Position numbers and translations under genes: made by a program
NCBI GenBank assembly: GCA_009781895.1
Contig: WQUV01000003.1
Coordinates: 1-64,000 of the forward strand
Direction: 5' to 3'
Source: Candidatus Saccharimonadota bacterium
Lineage (GTDB): Bacteria; Patescibacteriota; Saccharimonadia; Saccharimonadales; Saccharimonadaceae
DNA length: 64,000 nt
Notes under the pieces: generated by a model
Told to the model about the DNA's origin: nothing
Seen by the model: only the letters and a program-made list of their open reading frames with translations
The model's database searches: none
In this document: one piece after another, positions 7,966-16,825 of the stretch
How the letters are laid out: every line of letters starts with the position of its first letter
Numbering within the stretch: position 1 is the stretch's first letter

Positions 7966-9279
7966 ATGGATGAGATTGTAAGTTTGTGCAAGCGGCGTGG
8001 TTTTATTTTTCCTGGGTCTGAGGTGTATGGTGGTTTGGCGGGTACTTGGGACTACGGACCGCTCGGCGCGATGCTGAAGCGCAATGTCGAAGCATCGTTT
8101 TGGCAGACTTTCGTCGATAGTCGGACGGACATGTATGGTGTCGATGCGACAATCATCATGAACCCGAAGGTTTGGGAGGCGTCTGGTCATGTGGCGACAT
8201 TTGCTGATCCGTTGATTGAAGATACAGTAAATAATAAGCGGCATCGACTCGATCACTTGCTAGAAGACGCAGGTGTGGATGTGAAAGGTCTGAGTCTAGA
8301 GCAGATGCAGGAGATTGTGACCGAAAAGAAGATGAAGAGCCTTGATGGTAATCCGTTGGGTGAGGCGCGAATGTTTAATATGATGTTCTCGACCCATGTC
8401 GGGCCAGTGGCTGACGACAAGTCGATTGCGTACTTGAGACCTGAAACGGCGCAAGGGATTTTTACTAATTATAAGAATATTGTCGATACGATTTATCCAG
8501 ATTTGCCGTTCGGTATTGCGCAGGTGGGTAAAGCTTTTCGTAATGAGATTTCGCCACGAGACTTTGTGTTTCGTAGCCGTGAGTTCAACCAGATGGAGAT
8601 TGAGTATTTTGTCGATCCGAAGGATTGGGAGAGTATTTTTGAGAAGTGGGTGGCAGATTTTCATAGCTGGTTAGAAGAGATGGGCTTGCCGAAAGATCAC
8701 ACGCATGACCTGGAGGTGCCAGATGAAGATCGGGCGCACTACTCGAAGCGAACGATTGATATTGAGTTTGACTATCCAGTCGGACGCAAGGAATTGATGG
8801 GGATTGCCTACCGAACTGATTTTGACTTGATGAACATTCAGCGCGAGAGTGGCAAGAATATGATGTATCGACCGAAGGATGGTAGCGAGCCGTTAGTGCC
8901 GCACGTGATTGAGCCGTCGATTGGTACGGAGCGACTGATAATGGCGATTATGTGCTCGGCATATACTGATGATGGTGAACGAGTTGTACTGAAACTGCCA
9001 GAAGTTTTGGCGCCGTATAAATTCTGTGTGTCGCCATTATTGAAGAATAAGCCGGAACTCGTCGCAAAGGCGCAGGAAGTTTTTGCGGAATTGAAGAAGA
9101 AATATAGTTTCGTGGCGTGGGATGACAGTGGTAATATTGGTAAGCGATACGCGAAGCAAGATGAGATTGGGACGCCGAAGTGTGTTGTGATTGACTTTGA
9201 AACTTTGGAAGACGATACGGTGACTGTGCGGCATAGAGATGACGCGTCGCAAGAGCGCGTGAAAATTAGTGAGCTATGA
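7966..9279 (+). CDS. glyS: Glycyl-tRNA synthetase, alpha2 type
   Basis: This class II enzyme charges tRNA-Gly with glycine. Signatures include VYGGLAGTWDYGPLG near the N terminus (motif 1 region), YLRPETAQGIF, FRNEISPRDFVFRSREF (motif 2), EYF, and the late EPSIGTERL (motif 3 region), followed by an anticodon-binding domain with DSGNIGKRYAKQDEIGTP. It is the eukaryote/archaea-like homodimeric form, not the alpha2beta2 form. The frame is open from 7924, but the ATG at 7966 directly follows the -10 box, giving 437 residues. The stop overlaps the next start by four bases. Confidence 0.95.
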   Translation: MDEIVSLCKRRGFIFPGSEVYGGLAGTWDYGPLGAMLKRNVEASFWQTFVDSRTDMYGVDATIIMNPKVWEASGHVATFADPLIEDTVNNKRHRLDHLLEDAGVDVKGLSLEQMQEIVTEKKMKSLDGNPLGEARMFNMMFSTHVGPVADDKSIAYLRPETAQGIFTNYKNIVDTIYPDLPFGIAQVGKAFRNEISPRDFVFRSREFNQMEIEYFVDPKDWESIFEKWVADFHSWLEEMGLPKDHTHDLEVPDEDRAHYSKRTIDIEFDYPVGRKELMGIAYRTDFDLMNIQRESGKNMMYRPKDGSEPLVPHVIEPSIGTERLIMAIMCSAYTDDGERVVLKLPEVLAPYKFCVSPLLKNKPELVAKAQEVFAELKKKYSFVAWDDSGNIGKRYAKQDEIGTPKCVVIDFETLEDDTVTVRHRDDASQERVKISEL

Positions 9280-10400
9280 GTAGGTCGCCACGACGGTTGA
9301 AGCGTGGAGAGATCGAACGACGCGAAGCGGAAGCGCTGGTGGAGTCGGTGCTCGCGAAGTATCCGAAACGAATTGAGCCGCGGGATGAGCAGTATGAGTC
9401 GACTAGTCCGTGGCAAGTCTTGGAGTATGGTGATGAGCTGCTAGCTAAGCGGGACTTGGTTCTTGAGATTTTTCGGAAGAATAATGTTGATTTGTTGGCC
9501 GCACTAGCAAAGCCTGTGACAGGAACAGCCTTGGCTACCGCAGACTTTACTGTTGCGACCGACAACCAGGAATACTTTTACCGAAACAAAATGGAGTATG
9601 CTCTGTACTGGTGTAATGACGAAAATAAGATTAGGCTAGCGGTGCATAAGCGACGGTCATATCGCAAACTGCCGATTACGAGCTCGAGCATTGAGCGACC
9701 AGAAATCTTGGCGAAGGCGCTAGAAATCATAGATGATCTGAATGCGCGAGGCGAAGAGGCGCGAAAGTATCAGAGCTTGATGCTTCGGTGTGATCAAAGC
9801 GGGAAGGTTTCGGGCGGGTTGCTAGAGAATGGTAAACCACATCCAGTATTTGAGCCACTTTCGGATGAGATCTTGGGGCAGAGATATAGTTATTCACCGA
9901 ACGGGTTCTTTCAGATTAATCTGCCGATGTACGAAGTAGCGCTACTTGAGATGAAGAGGTGGATTCTAGGTGACTCGGTGCTTGATTTATATGCGGGGGT
10001 TGGGACGATTGGGTTGTCGATCGCGCGCGATAAGAAGCTGACATTGGTGGAATTGAATGCGAGTGCTGTGGCGGAAATGCAAGCTAACATTGCTAGTGCT
10101 GCAGTAATCCCCGAGCCTGCTGCCGTCCTAGCAAAGAGCGAAGATGCTTTATCCCATATAGCGGATAAAGATACGGTGATTGTTGATCCGCCGCGAGCGG
10201 GGCTGCATCGCGATGTAGTGGATGAGTTACTGAAGCAAAAGACGAAGAGAGTGATTTATTTGTCGTGCAATCCGACAACACAGGCGCGAGACGTGAAGAT
10301 GTTGGTGGATGGCGGATATAGAATAGAGTTTGCGAAAGCTTTTAATTTCTTCCCGCGGACACTTCATATCGAGAACCTGGTAGTGCTTGGGCATAAGTAG
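9276..10400 (+). CDS. RNA (uracil-5-)-methyltransferase, TrmA/RlmD-like
   Basis: A SAM-dependent enzyme that forms 5-methyluridine in tRNA or rRNA. Motifs: FFQINLPMYEVAL, SAM-binding DLYAGVGTIGLSIA, VDPPRAGLH and the catalytic-loop YLSCNPTTQARD with the nucleophilic Cys. The N-terminal TRAM domain of RlmD is absent, so the 374-residue form resembles TrmA or short RlmD homologues; the exact target is not decided. Residues 78-94 are encoded by palindromic element C, and 272-286 coincide with a weaker palindrome. It overlaps the glyS stop (ATGA) and is co-transcribed with it. Confidence 0.88.
   Translation: MSRSPRRLKRGEIERREAEALVESVLAKYPKRIEPRDEQYESTSPWQVLEYGDELLAKRDLVLEIFRKNNVDLLAALAKPVTGTALATADFTVATDNQEYFYRNKMEYALYWCNDENKIRLAVHKRRSYRKLPITSSSIERPEILAKALEIIDDLNARGEEARKYQSLMLRCDQSGKVSGGLLENGKPHPVFEPLSDEILGQRYSYSPNGFFQINLPMYEVALLEMKRWILGDSVLDLYAGVGTIGLSIARDKKLTLVELNASAVAEMQANIASAAVIPEPAAVLAKSEDALSHIADKDTVIVDPPRAGLHRDVVDELLKQKTKRVIYLSCNPTTQARDVKMLVDGGYRIEFAKAFNFFPRTLHIENLVVLGHK
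9507..9556 (+). repeat. Palindromic element copy C, inside methyltransferase gene
   Basis: The core AGGAACAGCCTTGGCTACC at 9521-9539 is identical to copies A and B in all but a few bases and read in the same frame as in folD. Flanks form an imperfect inverted repeat (GCAAAG...CTTT..GC). Confidence 0.7.
10091..10133 (+). repeat. Possible degenerate palindromic element F
   Basis: TGCTAG and CTAGCA arms at 10091 and 10128 flank GCAG...CTGCTGCC, resembling the core of copies A to E only in part. It encodes an Ala/Pro-rich stretch after the SAM motif of the methyltransferase. This copy is weak. Confidence 0.35.
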
Positions 10401-10408
10401 CTGAAAGG

Positions 10409-10437
10409 TTGACATGCTTATGTTTTCGGGTTATACT
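10409..10437 (+). promoter_or_regulatory. Strong promoter of dockerin gene
   Basis: TTGACA at 10409-10414 and TATACT at 10432-10437 are 17 bp apart. The ATG at 10444 follows 6 bases later, so the transcript should be leaderless. Confidence 0.8.
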
Positions 10438-10443
10438 GGGGGC

Positions 10444-11835
10444 ATGATATCAAAAACAAAAATAAGATTTAATAAAATACCTCCAGTGTATCGTGCGGCA
10501 TTGGCGGTGGCTTTGTTTCTAGTGGCGGGTGTGGCGGGAGCGTTCTTGGTGGCGGGAGAGCGAAGTGAGGCACGAGAATTAACAGCGGCAACAATTACGC
10601 CAGCTGATTTTAATCCTGGTAATATTATTTCGGATGACGTCTTCTATAACTATAATTCGATGACGGCGGCAGAGATACAGACGTTCCTGAATGAGCGCAA
10701 CTCAAACTGTGACCCGTGGGGACTACGAAATAATCGTGCGGCACCGTTTCTAGCGGCAGGGCATACGCTACCAGTTACTTGTTTGCCAGACTTTCAGGGT
10801 AGAACGGTTGATCGTCCAGTTGATGCTTATTGTAATGGGTATGTAGGACGGCCGAACGAGACGGCAGCAGAGATGATTTATAATGTGGCGCGAAGCTGTC
10901 GGGTGAATCCGCAGGTTCTTCTAGTGAAACTACAGAAAGAGCAAGGCTTAGTGACTAGCCAGTTCCCGTGGCCACGACAGTATTCGGCAGCGATGGGCTT
11001 TGCTTGCCCAGACGACGCACCGTGCAATGAGGCATTTGCTGGATTCTTTATGCAGGTTTGGGCGGCGGCGCGACAGTTCCGAGTTTATCGTCAGGCGGAC
11101 CGCTTCATCAATGGCTGGTTCAGGGTTGGCCAGTATAACAATATCGGTTTACACCCAGATGCGAGTCGTAATTGTGGTACGCAACGAGTTTTCATCGAGA
11201 ACCAAGCGACTCAGGGCCTCTACTACTACACGCCATTTGTGCCAAATGCCGCAGCGCTACGGACGCTTAGTGGTTCGGGCGACAGGTGCTCGGTTTATGG
11301 CAACCGTAATTTTTGGGTGATTTTCTGGCGATGGTTCGGTAATCCGCATGCGCCAGTGGCAGATCGCACGACTCCAGTGCCAGATTTGCCAGAAGGGACG
11401 CATATTGAGCTATCGGGAGCATCGTTAATGCGACTGGATCTACGTGCGCAGATGTTGTCGCGAGTGGCGGCGGGCGCTACATTGGATCAGATTATGCAAG
11501 ACGTGAGCGTTAGTGACAATATCACTGTCAGAATGACAGAGAATGGGCAGGTGGTTGAGCGAGCGGCTACTGGGACGATTGTAGAGTTCTTTATCACGGG
11601 TCGCGATGCACCGTTAGTGACATGGAACGTTTCGGCGTTAGGTGATGTGAATGGTGACGGTGTAGTAGATGTGGCGGATTTGGTGGCGATACGATTGCAT
11701 TTGGCAGGGACGCGACCATTAACAGGCGAGCATCTGACAGCGGCTAATGTTTTGCCAGATAATGGTGGTGTGGATATTGGTGATTTGATCCGAATGCGAC
11801 AACTTTTAGCAGGTACTATTACGAACTTAAGGTAG
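10444..11835 (+). CDS. Secreted actinobacterial-type protein with C-terminal dockerin
   Basis: The start is set by the promoter 6 bases upstream, giving 463 residues. An N-terminal signal/anchor helix spans about 14-37. The main domain (about 45-300) has NPQVLLVKLQKEQGLVT, MGFACPDD, ENQATQGLYYYTPF and YGNRNFWVIFWRWFG. This set is known in secreted Actinobacteria proteins and looks like a lysozyme-like or peptidoglycan-interacting fold; its activity is not established. After a short linker domain, residues about 399-460 form a type I dockerin: GDVNGDGVVDVADLVAIRLHLAG is the first calcium loop plus helix, and DNGGVDIGDLIRMRQLLAG is a degenerate second one. The next gene, 10 bases on, has a cohesin-like domain. 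Confidence 0.85.
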   Translation: MISKTKIRFNKIPPVYRAALAVALFLVAGVAGAFLVAGERSEARELTAATITPADFNPGNIISDDVFYNYNSMTAAEIQTFLNERNSNCDPWGLRNNRAAPFLAAGHTLPVTCLPDFQGRTVDRPVDAYCNGYVGRPNETAAEMIYNVARSCRVNPQVLLVKLQKEQGLVTSQFPWPRQYSAAMGFACPDDAPCNEAFAGFFMQVWAAARQFRVYRQADRFINGWFRVGQYNNIGLHPDASRNCGTQRVFIENQATQGLYYYTPFVPNAAALRTLSGSGDRCSVYGNRNFWVIFWRWFGNPHAPVADRTTPVPDLPEGTHIELSGASLMRLDLRAQMLSRVAAGATLDQIMQDVSVSDNITVRMTENGQVVERAATGTIVEFFITGRDAPLVTWNVSALGDVNGDGVVDVADLVAIRLHLAGTRPLTGEHLTAANVLPDNGGVDIGDLIRMRQLLAGTITNLR

Positions 11836-11845
11836 GAGGAGAGGT

Positions 11846-12637
11846 ATGTTTACAGCTAACTTTACAGGTCAGGCGACCACACAGTTTTCGAACCAGTTTA
11901 CAACAAATATCGTGATCTCATGTGCGCAAGGGCGACCAGCGGGCTTCACAGCAGATTTGGTATTTGATAATACTCTGAACGTAACGGTAGCGAACCGAAC
12001 GGGCGTGACATTTAACGCAAATACTGGACGGATTGTGATGGAGTCGGATGGTGTGAATAATAATACGAGTGTTGCAACATTGACAGTGCGAAATCGTAGC
12101 TTGGCGGATGGGCAGTCGGGGCAGATTCGGCTGACGAACGTGAGGGGGGCCTGTATCGACGCGAGCCATAATGTGACTAGCCATAATATGACAACAACGC
12201 CGACTAGGACGGCGCGATTCCAGAGGCCAGTACAGCAGCCGCAGCCACCGCAGGATGATTCTGAGGATGATGGCCCGAGCGAAGAGTTATTGGCGATCGC
12301 GCGCGAGATAGGCGTATCGCATGAAGAGATATTGCGTTTAGCGACGAAATTTGAGATGTCACCAGTACGGCTTCTGGAGATCGCGCGGGAACTTGGGTTG
12401 ATCAATAGAGTGCACTCGCTAGAGGAGCAGCTTAACGTATTAGAGAGTCAGCTGCAAGAGTTCCAGGACGGCGAGATGTCGGGCGAAAGGAATGAAGGGG
12501 AGCGAGAGGGGATATTCCGTCTGCTCGATAACCGCTGGGCGTTCTTTGGGGTTGGTGCTTTTATGGCAACCTTGATTGCGGCGGCGATTGCGATTATTAA
12601 GAGTTTGGTGAAGGGCAGCCGAGAAGAGGCAAATTAA
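11846..12637 (+). CDS. Cohesin-like domain protein with C-terminal membrane anchor
   Basis: The 263-residue protein starts with a GGAGGAGAGG Shine-Dalgarno. Residues 1-120 are Asn/Thr-rich and beta-rich; GFTADLVFDNTLNV followed by VATLTVRNRSL and GQIRLTNVRG follows the strand order of cohesin and related cohesin-like sandwiches. A Pro/Asp linker (about 128-147), a charged helical region (148-215, with LLAIAREIGV and LLEIARELGL as a helical repeat) and a single membrane helix (about 232-252) follow, with a basic tail. There is no N-terminal signal peptide, which is odd for a surface domain. Expected partner is the dockerin of the previous gene. Cohesin assignment is by pattern, not by alignment. 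Confidence 0.65.
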   Translation: MFTANFTGQATTQFSNQFTTNIVISCAQGRPAGFTADLVFDNTLNVTVANRTGVTFNANTGRIVMESDGVNNNTSVATLTVRNRSLADGQSGQIRLTNVRGACIDASHNVTSHNMTTTPTRTARFQRPVQQPQPPQDDSEDDGPSEELLAIAREIGVSHEEILRLATKFEMSPVRLLEIARELGLINRVHSLEEQLNVLESQLQEFQDGEMSGERNEGEREGIFRLLDNRWAFFGVGAFMATLIAAAIAIIKSLVKGSREEAN

Positions 12638-12663
12638 CGCAGGTTCTTGTAGGGGTTAAAAAA

Positions 12664-12687
12664 CACTCCTGGCATGAACCAGGAGTG
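12664..12687. terminator. Bidirectional terminator
   Basis: CACTCCTGG at 12664-12672 and CCAGGAGTG at 12679-12687 form a 9-bp stem with a 6-base loop between convergent genes. An A-run precedes it on the plus strand, which is a T-run for the minus gene. Confidence 0.75.
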
Positions 12688-12691
12688 AGGG

Positions 12692-13348
12692 TTAGCTGAA
12701 AGCATTAGCTGAGGCTGTGAGCGGGGGTAGATCGCAGGCTTTTCTGAGGCGATTAACTGTGTCAGTGACGTCGTAGAAGTCGCAATCGACTGGTCCGTCG
12801 TCGCTCAATTCGTAAGTAAGCATATCACCATCTGTAATTTTGAATCTACTGACGCATTTCTGCATGTTGGGTGTAGTGGGGGACGCTGCCAGTAAATCGA
12901 TAATTTCATTGAGGTCATCTTTGTATAGGTGGTCGCCAAAGCAGAGATAGATCATATCGTCTACGTCCTGGCTGTCTCTATGGTGTATGTGATGACGCGC
13001 TAATTGGACGACCGATTCTCGCACTATACTGAGTGCGCCGAAGGTGCTATCGTCTAAAAACTGGCTGTAGATAACACTCCAGTACTCGCTATCTGTCTGG
13101 GTAGCTTCGCGCAAGCGCAGTAGCTCGGCCATAGCCAAAACTTTGTTTTTTGGGAGCCCAGAATTGACGAGTTCTTCGTAGATAGCTTCGACGGGGAACT
13201 CTGCGAATTGATCCAAGCAAACTTGCATAAGCGCGTCATTAGCGCCTATGATTTCTGCTATTCTGCGTAGTTGGAGATACCCGTTTTCCCAGTCGTACGT
13301 GTCGCGGGATAGCTTTGCTAATTCTTTCTTTAAAAGTTCTGCTACCAT
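12692..13348 (-). CDS. Orphan acidic helical protein with strong Shine-Dalgarno
   Basis: A 218-residue soluble protein, mostly helical and acidic, with no recognised domain, signal peptide or membrane helix. A central HHIHHRD motif (around residue 117) is notable but not assignable to metal binding. The ATG has a TAGGAGG Shine-Dalgarno, and the leader contains TCCT upstream that can pair with it. The promoter belongs to the shared class described at 13391-13419. It is one of several orphan genes of this control type in the window. Confidence 0.65.
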   Translation of the reverse strand: MVAELLKKELAKLSRDTYDWENGYLQLRRIAEIIGANDALMQVCLDQFAEFPVEAIYEELVNSGLPKNKVLAMAELLRLREATQTDSEYWSVIYSQFLDDSTFGALSIVRESVVQLARHHIHHRDSQDVDDMIYLCFGDHLYKDDLNEIIDLLAASPTTPNMQKCVSRFKITDGDMLTYELSDDGPVDCDFYDVTDTVNRLRKACDLPPLTASANAFS

Positions 13349-13390
13349 ATTTTTCAGCCTCCTAAGGAATATATGATATTTACTCTCTAT

Positions 13391-13419
13391 ATTATATCAC
13401 ACTTACGTTTAAAAATCAA
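13391..13419 (-). promoter_or_regulatory. Shared-class orphan promoter
   Basis: On the minus strand TTGATT (13414-13419) and TATAAT (13391-13396) are 17 bp apart with the spacer ending TAAGTGTGA, as at 22993, 41485 and 52558. Confidence 0.75.
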
Positions 13420-13489
13420 TACCTAGGGCATTTTTGGTGAGATTTTGGGTGATTTTCTAATGTGTCCTAGCGAGAATGTTTGAAAGGTG

Positions 13490-13518
13490 TTGCATTGAGG
13501 CGGATAGTCTGCTATAAT
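13490..13518 (+). promoter_or_regulatory. Promoter and 105-base leader of ribosomal cluster
   Basis: TTGCAT at 13490-13495 and TATAAT at 13513-13518 are 17 bp apart. The leader of about 100 bases to the rplC ATG has hairpin potential (for example TCTATC...GATAGA around 13548-13565) and an AGAAAGGA Shine-Dalgarno. Its position is that of the ribosomal-protein autoregulatory leaders known in other bacteria, but no known motif was recognised. Confidence 0.65.
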
Positions 13519-13624
13519 GAGTATGGAAACTTGGCGTTTTGGCAGGTCTATCTCTCACGATAGAAACCGCTAAACCCAAGGATTTATTGAGTGGAAAATA
13601 AGTTAAAAGAGAGAAAGGACAGGG

Positions 13625-14239
13625 ATGAAAGTCATCTTAGGCACAAAACTTGGCATGACCCAACTCATCGGCGAAGATGGTGTAGTTACACCTATCACGC
13701 TGCTGCAGGCGGATCCGTGCAAGGTTGCACAAGTGAAAACCATCGAGATCGACGGCTATAAGGCCGCTCAGATCGTCTGCGGAGCTGGTAAGAATATCAG
13801 CAAACCAGTACAGGGCCATCTAAAAAAACACGGAATTGAGAGCGCGCCAAAGGCGATGCGAGAGTTTCGTATGGGCGAACAGGACGAAGTAGCTACAGGC
13901 GACGAGTTTACCGTCGCTAATTTTGAGCTCGGCGACAAGGTTCGCGTGAGCGGTATCTCGAAGGGTAAAGGCTTCGCGGGTACAATGAAGCGCTATAACT
14001 TCCGATCAGGACCAGCATCTCACGGCTTTAAGGGCTACGAGCGACGAGTTGGTTCGATTGGTTCGATGTACCCACAGAAAATCTTGAAGGGCAAGAAGAT
14101 GCCAGGCCGCATGGGCGCGGATCGAGTAACAGTCGCTGGTTTGACAGTGGCATTTATTGATGTAGAGAATAATCTCCTTGGTATAAAGGGGGCGATTCCA
14201 GGTCCGAAAAAGGGTCTAATTGAGGTGCGAGGAGAATAA
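13625..14239 (+). CDS. rplC: 50S ribosomal protein L3 (uL3)
   Basis: First gene of the cluster here; rpsJ, usually before it, is absent. The 204-residue protein starts [12 protein letters not shown] and has the conserved loop [17 protein letters not shown] with [15 protein letters not shown], which reaches the peptidyl transferase centre. It nucleates 50S assembly. It lies 2 bases before rplD and begins a string of closely spaced or overlapping genes on one transcript. Confidence 0.97.
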   Translation: MKVILGTKLGMTQLIGEDGVVTPITLLQADPCKVAQVKTIEIDGYKAAQIVCGAGKNISKPVQGHLKKHGIESAPKAMREFRMGEQDEVATGDEFTVANFELGDKVRVSGISKGKGFAGTMKRYNFRSGPASHGFKGYERRVGSIGSMYPQKILKGKKMPGRMGADRVTVAGLTVAFIDVENNLLGIKGAIPGPKKGLIEVRGE

Positions 14240-14241
14240 TT

Positions 14242-14856
14242 ATGGCAACTCTAGATAAGACAATCTTTAACGTAGAAGTAGGCAACCACGAGTTGCTGAA
14301 GGTCGCATACAATGCATACCTAGCAGATGGCCGTATGGCGAATGCTAAGACTCTGAAACGAGGCGAAGTCCGTGGTGGTGGCAAAAAGCCATGGCGACAG
14401 AAGGGGACAGGTCGAGCGCGATTTGGTTCGAGCCGTAACCCAATCTGGCGTGGTGGTGGTATCGCATTTGGTCCAACTGGTGATCAAAATTACACACTCA
14501 AACTATCGAAAACCGCGAAGCGCGTAGCTGTGAAGCAAGCGTTGTCGCTCAAGAACGCTGCTAAGAGCGTCGTCACAGCTCCGGTATTTGCTCCAAAAGA
14601 GGGCAAAACTAAGGAAGCTATCACATTTATCGAGAATGCGACTAAGGCAGAGGGGTCAGTCCTACTAGTTGTGACAGAAAAGACAGATGAAATCTTGCGA
14701 GCGACAAATAACCTCCCATACCTAAAGGTCGTTCGACCAACCTATCTAAATGTATTTGACATCTTGAACGCAGATGTGGTTGTGATCACAGAGCCATCTC
14801 TACCGATGATCGCTGAATGGCTAAATAGCGTAGAGCGAGGAGGTGAAAATGGCTAA
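14242..14856 (+). CDS. rplD: 50S ribosomal protein L4 (uL4)
   Basis: A 204-residue protein with the signature [21 protein letters not shown] in the extended loop (residues about 47-67) that lines the exit tunnel, followed by FGP. In Escherichia coli, L4 is the autoregulator of this operon; whether that holds here is unknown. It overlaps rplW by eight bases. Confidence 0.97.
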   Translation: MATLDKTIFNVEVGNHELLKVAYNAYLADGRMANAKTLKRGEVRGGGKKPWRQKGTGRARFGSSRNPIWRGGGIAFGPTGDQNYTLKLSKTAKRVAVKQALSLKNAAKSVVTAPVFAPKEGKTKEAITFIENATKAEGSVLLVVTEKTDEILRATNNLPYLKVVRPTYLNVFDILNADVVVITEPSLPMIAEWLNSVERGGENG

Positions 14857-15250
14857 GAAGACAGAAAAGACAGCAGAGGCAGTAATTGTGAAGTCTAAGC
14901 TAACTCCAGTTAACTCAGAGAAGGCATTCTTCCTAAGTCATGGTGGTGTTTACATGTTTAAAGTTCCTGCGAAGATGAGCAAGCAGTCAATCGCGAAGGC
15001 GGTGGCCGAAGAGTTTAAGGTAAAGCCAGTTAATGTAACCGTCTCGGTCCGTAAGGGCAAGATGGCGCGCGGTTCAAAGGGTGCGAAGCGCTTCCCGATT
15101 CAGATTCAGCGCCCAGATGTGCGATTCGCATATGTGCGACTGGCGGCTGGTGAAACACTACCATTCTTCGATGAGCAGAAGGCGGAGGCTAAGGATGCCG
15201 CAAAGGCAAATAAAGACCTCGAGAAGGCAGAAAAGAAAGGTAAGAAATGA
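14849..15250 (+). CDS. rplW: 50S ribosomal protein L23 (uL23)
   Basis: The ATG at 14849 is chosen because GAGGAGG sits at the right spacing; an earlier ATG is two codons upstream. The 133-residue protein has the L23 core ([36 protein letters not shown]) that forms the nascent-chain docking site at the tunnel exit. The C-terminal 20 residues are Lys/Ala/Glu-rich and unstructured. Confidence 0.95.
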   Translation: MAKKTEKTAEAVIVKSKLTPVNSEKAFFLSHGGVYMFKVPAKMSKQSIAKAVAEEFKVKPVNVTVSVRKGKMARGSKGAKRFPIQIQRPDVRFAYVRLAAGETLPFFDEQKAEAKDAAKANKDLEKAEKKGKK

Positions 15251-16104
15251 GCATTAAACAATATCGCCCAACGACTCCAGGTCGTCGACAGATGACAAGT
15301 GCTGATTTCTCAGACATTACTGCGAAGAAGCCAATGAAGTCACTTCTTGCAAGCAAGAAGCAAAAAGCAGGTCGCAACAACGCTGGCCGTATTTCGGTGC
15401 GACACCGCGGTGGTGGCGCGAAGAAACACTATCGCCTGGTTGACTTCCGGATGCTACCTGTAGCAGATGGCGTACTTACTCTAACTGTAGAGCATATTGA
15501 GTACGACCCAAATCGTACAGCACGAATCGCGCGAGTTAAGGATCAGAAGGGCGTCTACCACTACATTCTCGCTGATAGCGAGATGAAACCAGGTACAGTT
15601 ATTACCGTAGGCAAGGGAGACGTAGCTCCAGATACTTCAAACCGCATGCCGCTAGAGCAGATTCCGCTAGGTTCGCATATCTATGGTATCGAGCTAACTC
15701 CAGGTCGCGGTGCGCAACTAGTGCGAAGTGCTGGAACAAGCGCGCAGCTAGTAGCCCGAGAGGGTGAGTTTGCGAGCGTGAAAATGCCAAGCGGTGAAGT
15801 TCGCAAGATTTCAGTCAACTCAATGGCAAGTATCGGCACAATTGGTAACGCGCAGCATCAGAACATCAAATGGGGTAAAGCAGGACGCATCCGAAACAAG
15901 GGTATCCGCCCAACAGTTCGCGGTGTTGTGATGAACGCAGTAGATCACCCGCATGGCGGTGGTGACGGCGGTCGACACGGTTCTGGTAAGCCACCACGCA
16001 CGCCGTGGGGTCAGCTGACTCTAGGTGTACGCACACGCAAGAATAAGCGAACAACAAAGATGATTGTTGTGAGCCGACATAATGCAAAAAGGGGTAAAAA
16101 ATGA
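15247..16104 (+). CDS. rplB: 50S ribosomal protein L2 (uL2)
   Basis: A 285-residue protein of normal length. Motifs include [20 protein letters not shown]-like [15 protein letters not shown] and the C-terminal [19 protein letters not shown] containing the conserved His that supports peptidyl transfer. It overlaps rplW by four bases and rpsS by four. Confidence 0.97.
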   Translation: MSIKQYRPTTPGRRQMTSADFSDITAKKPMKSLLASKKQKAGRNNAGRISVRHRGGGAKKHYRLVDFRMLPVADGVLTLTVEHIEYDPNRTARIARVKDQKGVYHYILADSEMKPGTVITVGKGDVAPDTSNRMPLEQIPLGSHIYGIELTPGRGAQLVRSAGTSAQLVAREGEFASVKMPSGEVRKISVNSMASIGTIGNAQHQNIKWGKAGRIRNKGIRPTVRGVVMNAVDHPHGGGDGGRHGSGKPPRTPWGQLTLGVRTRKNKRTTKMIVVSRHNAKRGKK

Positions 16105-16388
16105 GTAGGTCACTAAAGAAAGGCCCATTCCTCGACTATAAGCTAGTGCGAAAGGTCGAGAGACTAGGCGCAGAGGATCGCACCGTGATTAAGACATGGG
16201 CGCGAGCATCAGTTATTTCACCAGAGATGGTCGGACGAACGATCGCGGTTTATAATGGCAAGATGCACATCCCTGTATTCATTTCAGAGAATATGGTTGG
16301 TCATAAGCTCGGTGAGTTTGCGCCAACACGTAAGTTTAAGAAGCACGGCGGCAAGAAGGCTGCTGAGGCGGCGAAAGGTAAAGGTTAG
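16101..16388 (+). CDS. rpsS: 30S ribosomal protein S19 (uS19)
   Basis: A 95-residue protein beginning [18 protein letters not shown] and containing the conserved [28 protein letters not shown] pattern in residues about 52-79. It binds 16S rRNA in the 30S head. The start overlaps rplB and it lies two bases before rplV. Confidence 0.97.
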   Translation: MSRSLKKGPFLDYKLVRKVERLGAEDRTVIKTWARASVISPEMVGRTIAVYNGKMHIPVFISENMVGHKLGEFAPTRKFKKHGGKKAAEAAKGKG

Positions 16389-16390
16389 TC

Positions 16391-16825
16391 ATGGCTGAAC
16401 AGACTGATTATATCTTTGCACACGCGGTTGCTAAGGGCGTAAAGTCTATGCCAAGGAAGACGAGCGTTGTAGCGGCTTTAGTTCGCGCGCGAATGGTTGA
16501 TGACGCTTTGGTCATCTTAGATCATACGCAGCGGCGTGCGGCATTGCCGGTCAAGAAGGCGATTATGAGCGCGAAGGCGAATCTAATCGACCAGCACCGA
16601 GTTGACCCGAAGACTATCGTGATTACTCGAATTATGGTGACCGCAGGCAAGCGAATTCGCCGATATGTTCCAGCATCCCGCGGTCGAGCGTTGCCTTATG
16701 AGAAAGTATCAAGTAATATTTTTGTAGAAGTTGCTGGCTTGCCGAAGGCAGAGAAGGTAGCAAAAGCTGCCAAAGCTGAGGATAAAGCAGACGACAAGAA
16801 GGCTAATAAGAAGGAAGGCAAATAA
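16391..16825 (+). CDS. rplV: 50S ribosomal protein L22 (uL22)
   Basis: A 144-residue protein with the L22 fold: AKGVKSMPRKTSVVAALVR, the tunnel hairpin tip, and RYVPASRGRALPYEK. The C-terminal 26 residues are Lys/Ala/Asp-rich and extend past the usual end of about 110-115 residues. The stop overlaps the rpsC start by one base. Confidence 0.96.
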   Translation: MAEQTDYIFAHAVAKGVKSMPRKTSVVAALVRARMVDDALVILDHTQRRAALPVKKAIMSAKANLIDQHRVDPKTIVITRIMVTAGKRIRRYVPASRGRALPYEKVSSNIFVEVAGLPKAEKVAKAAKAEDKADDKKANKKEGK

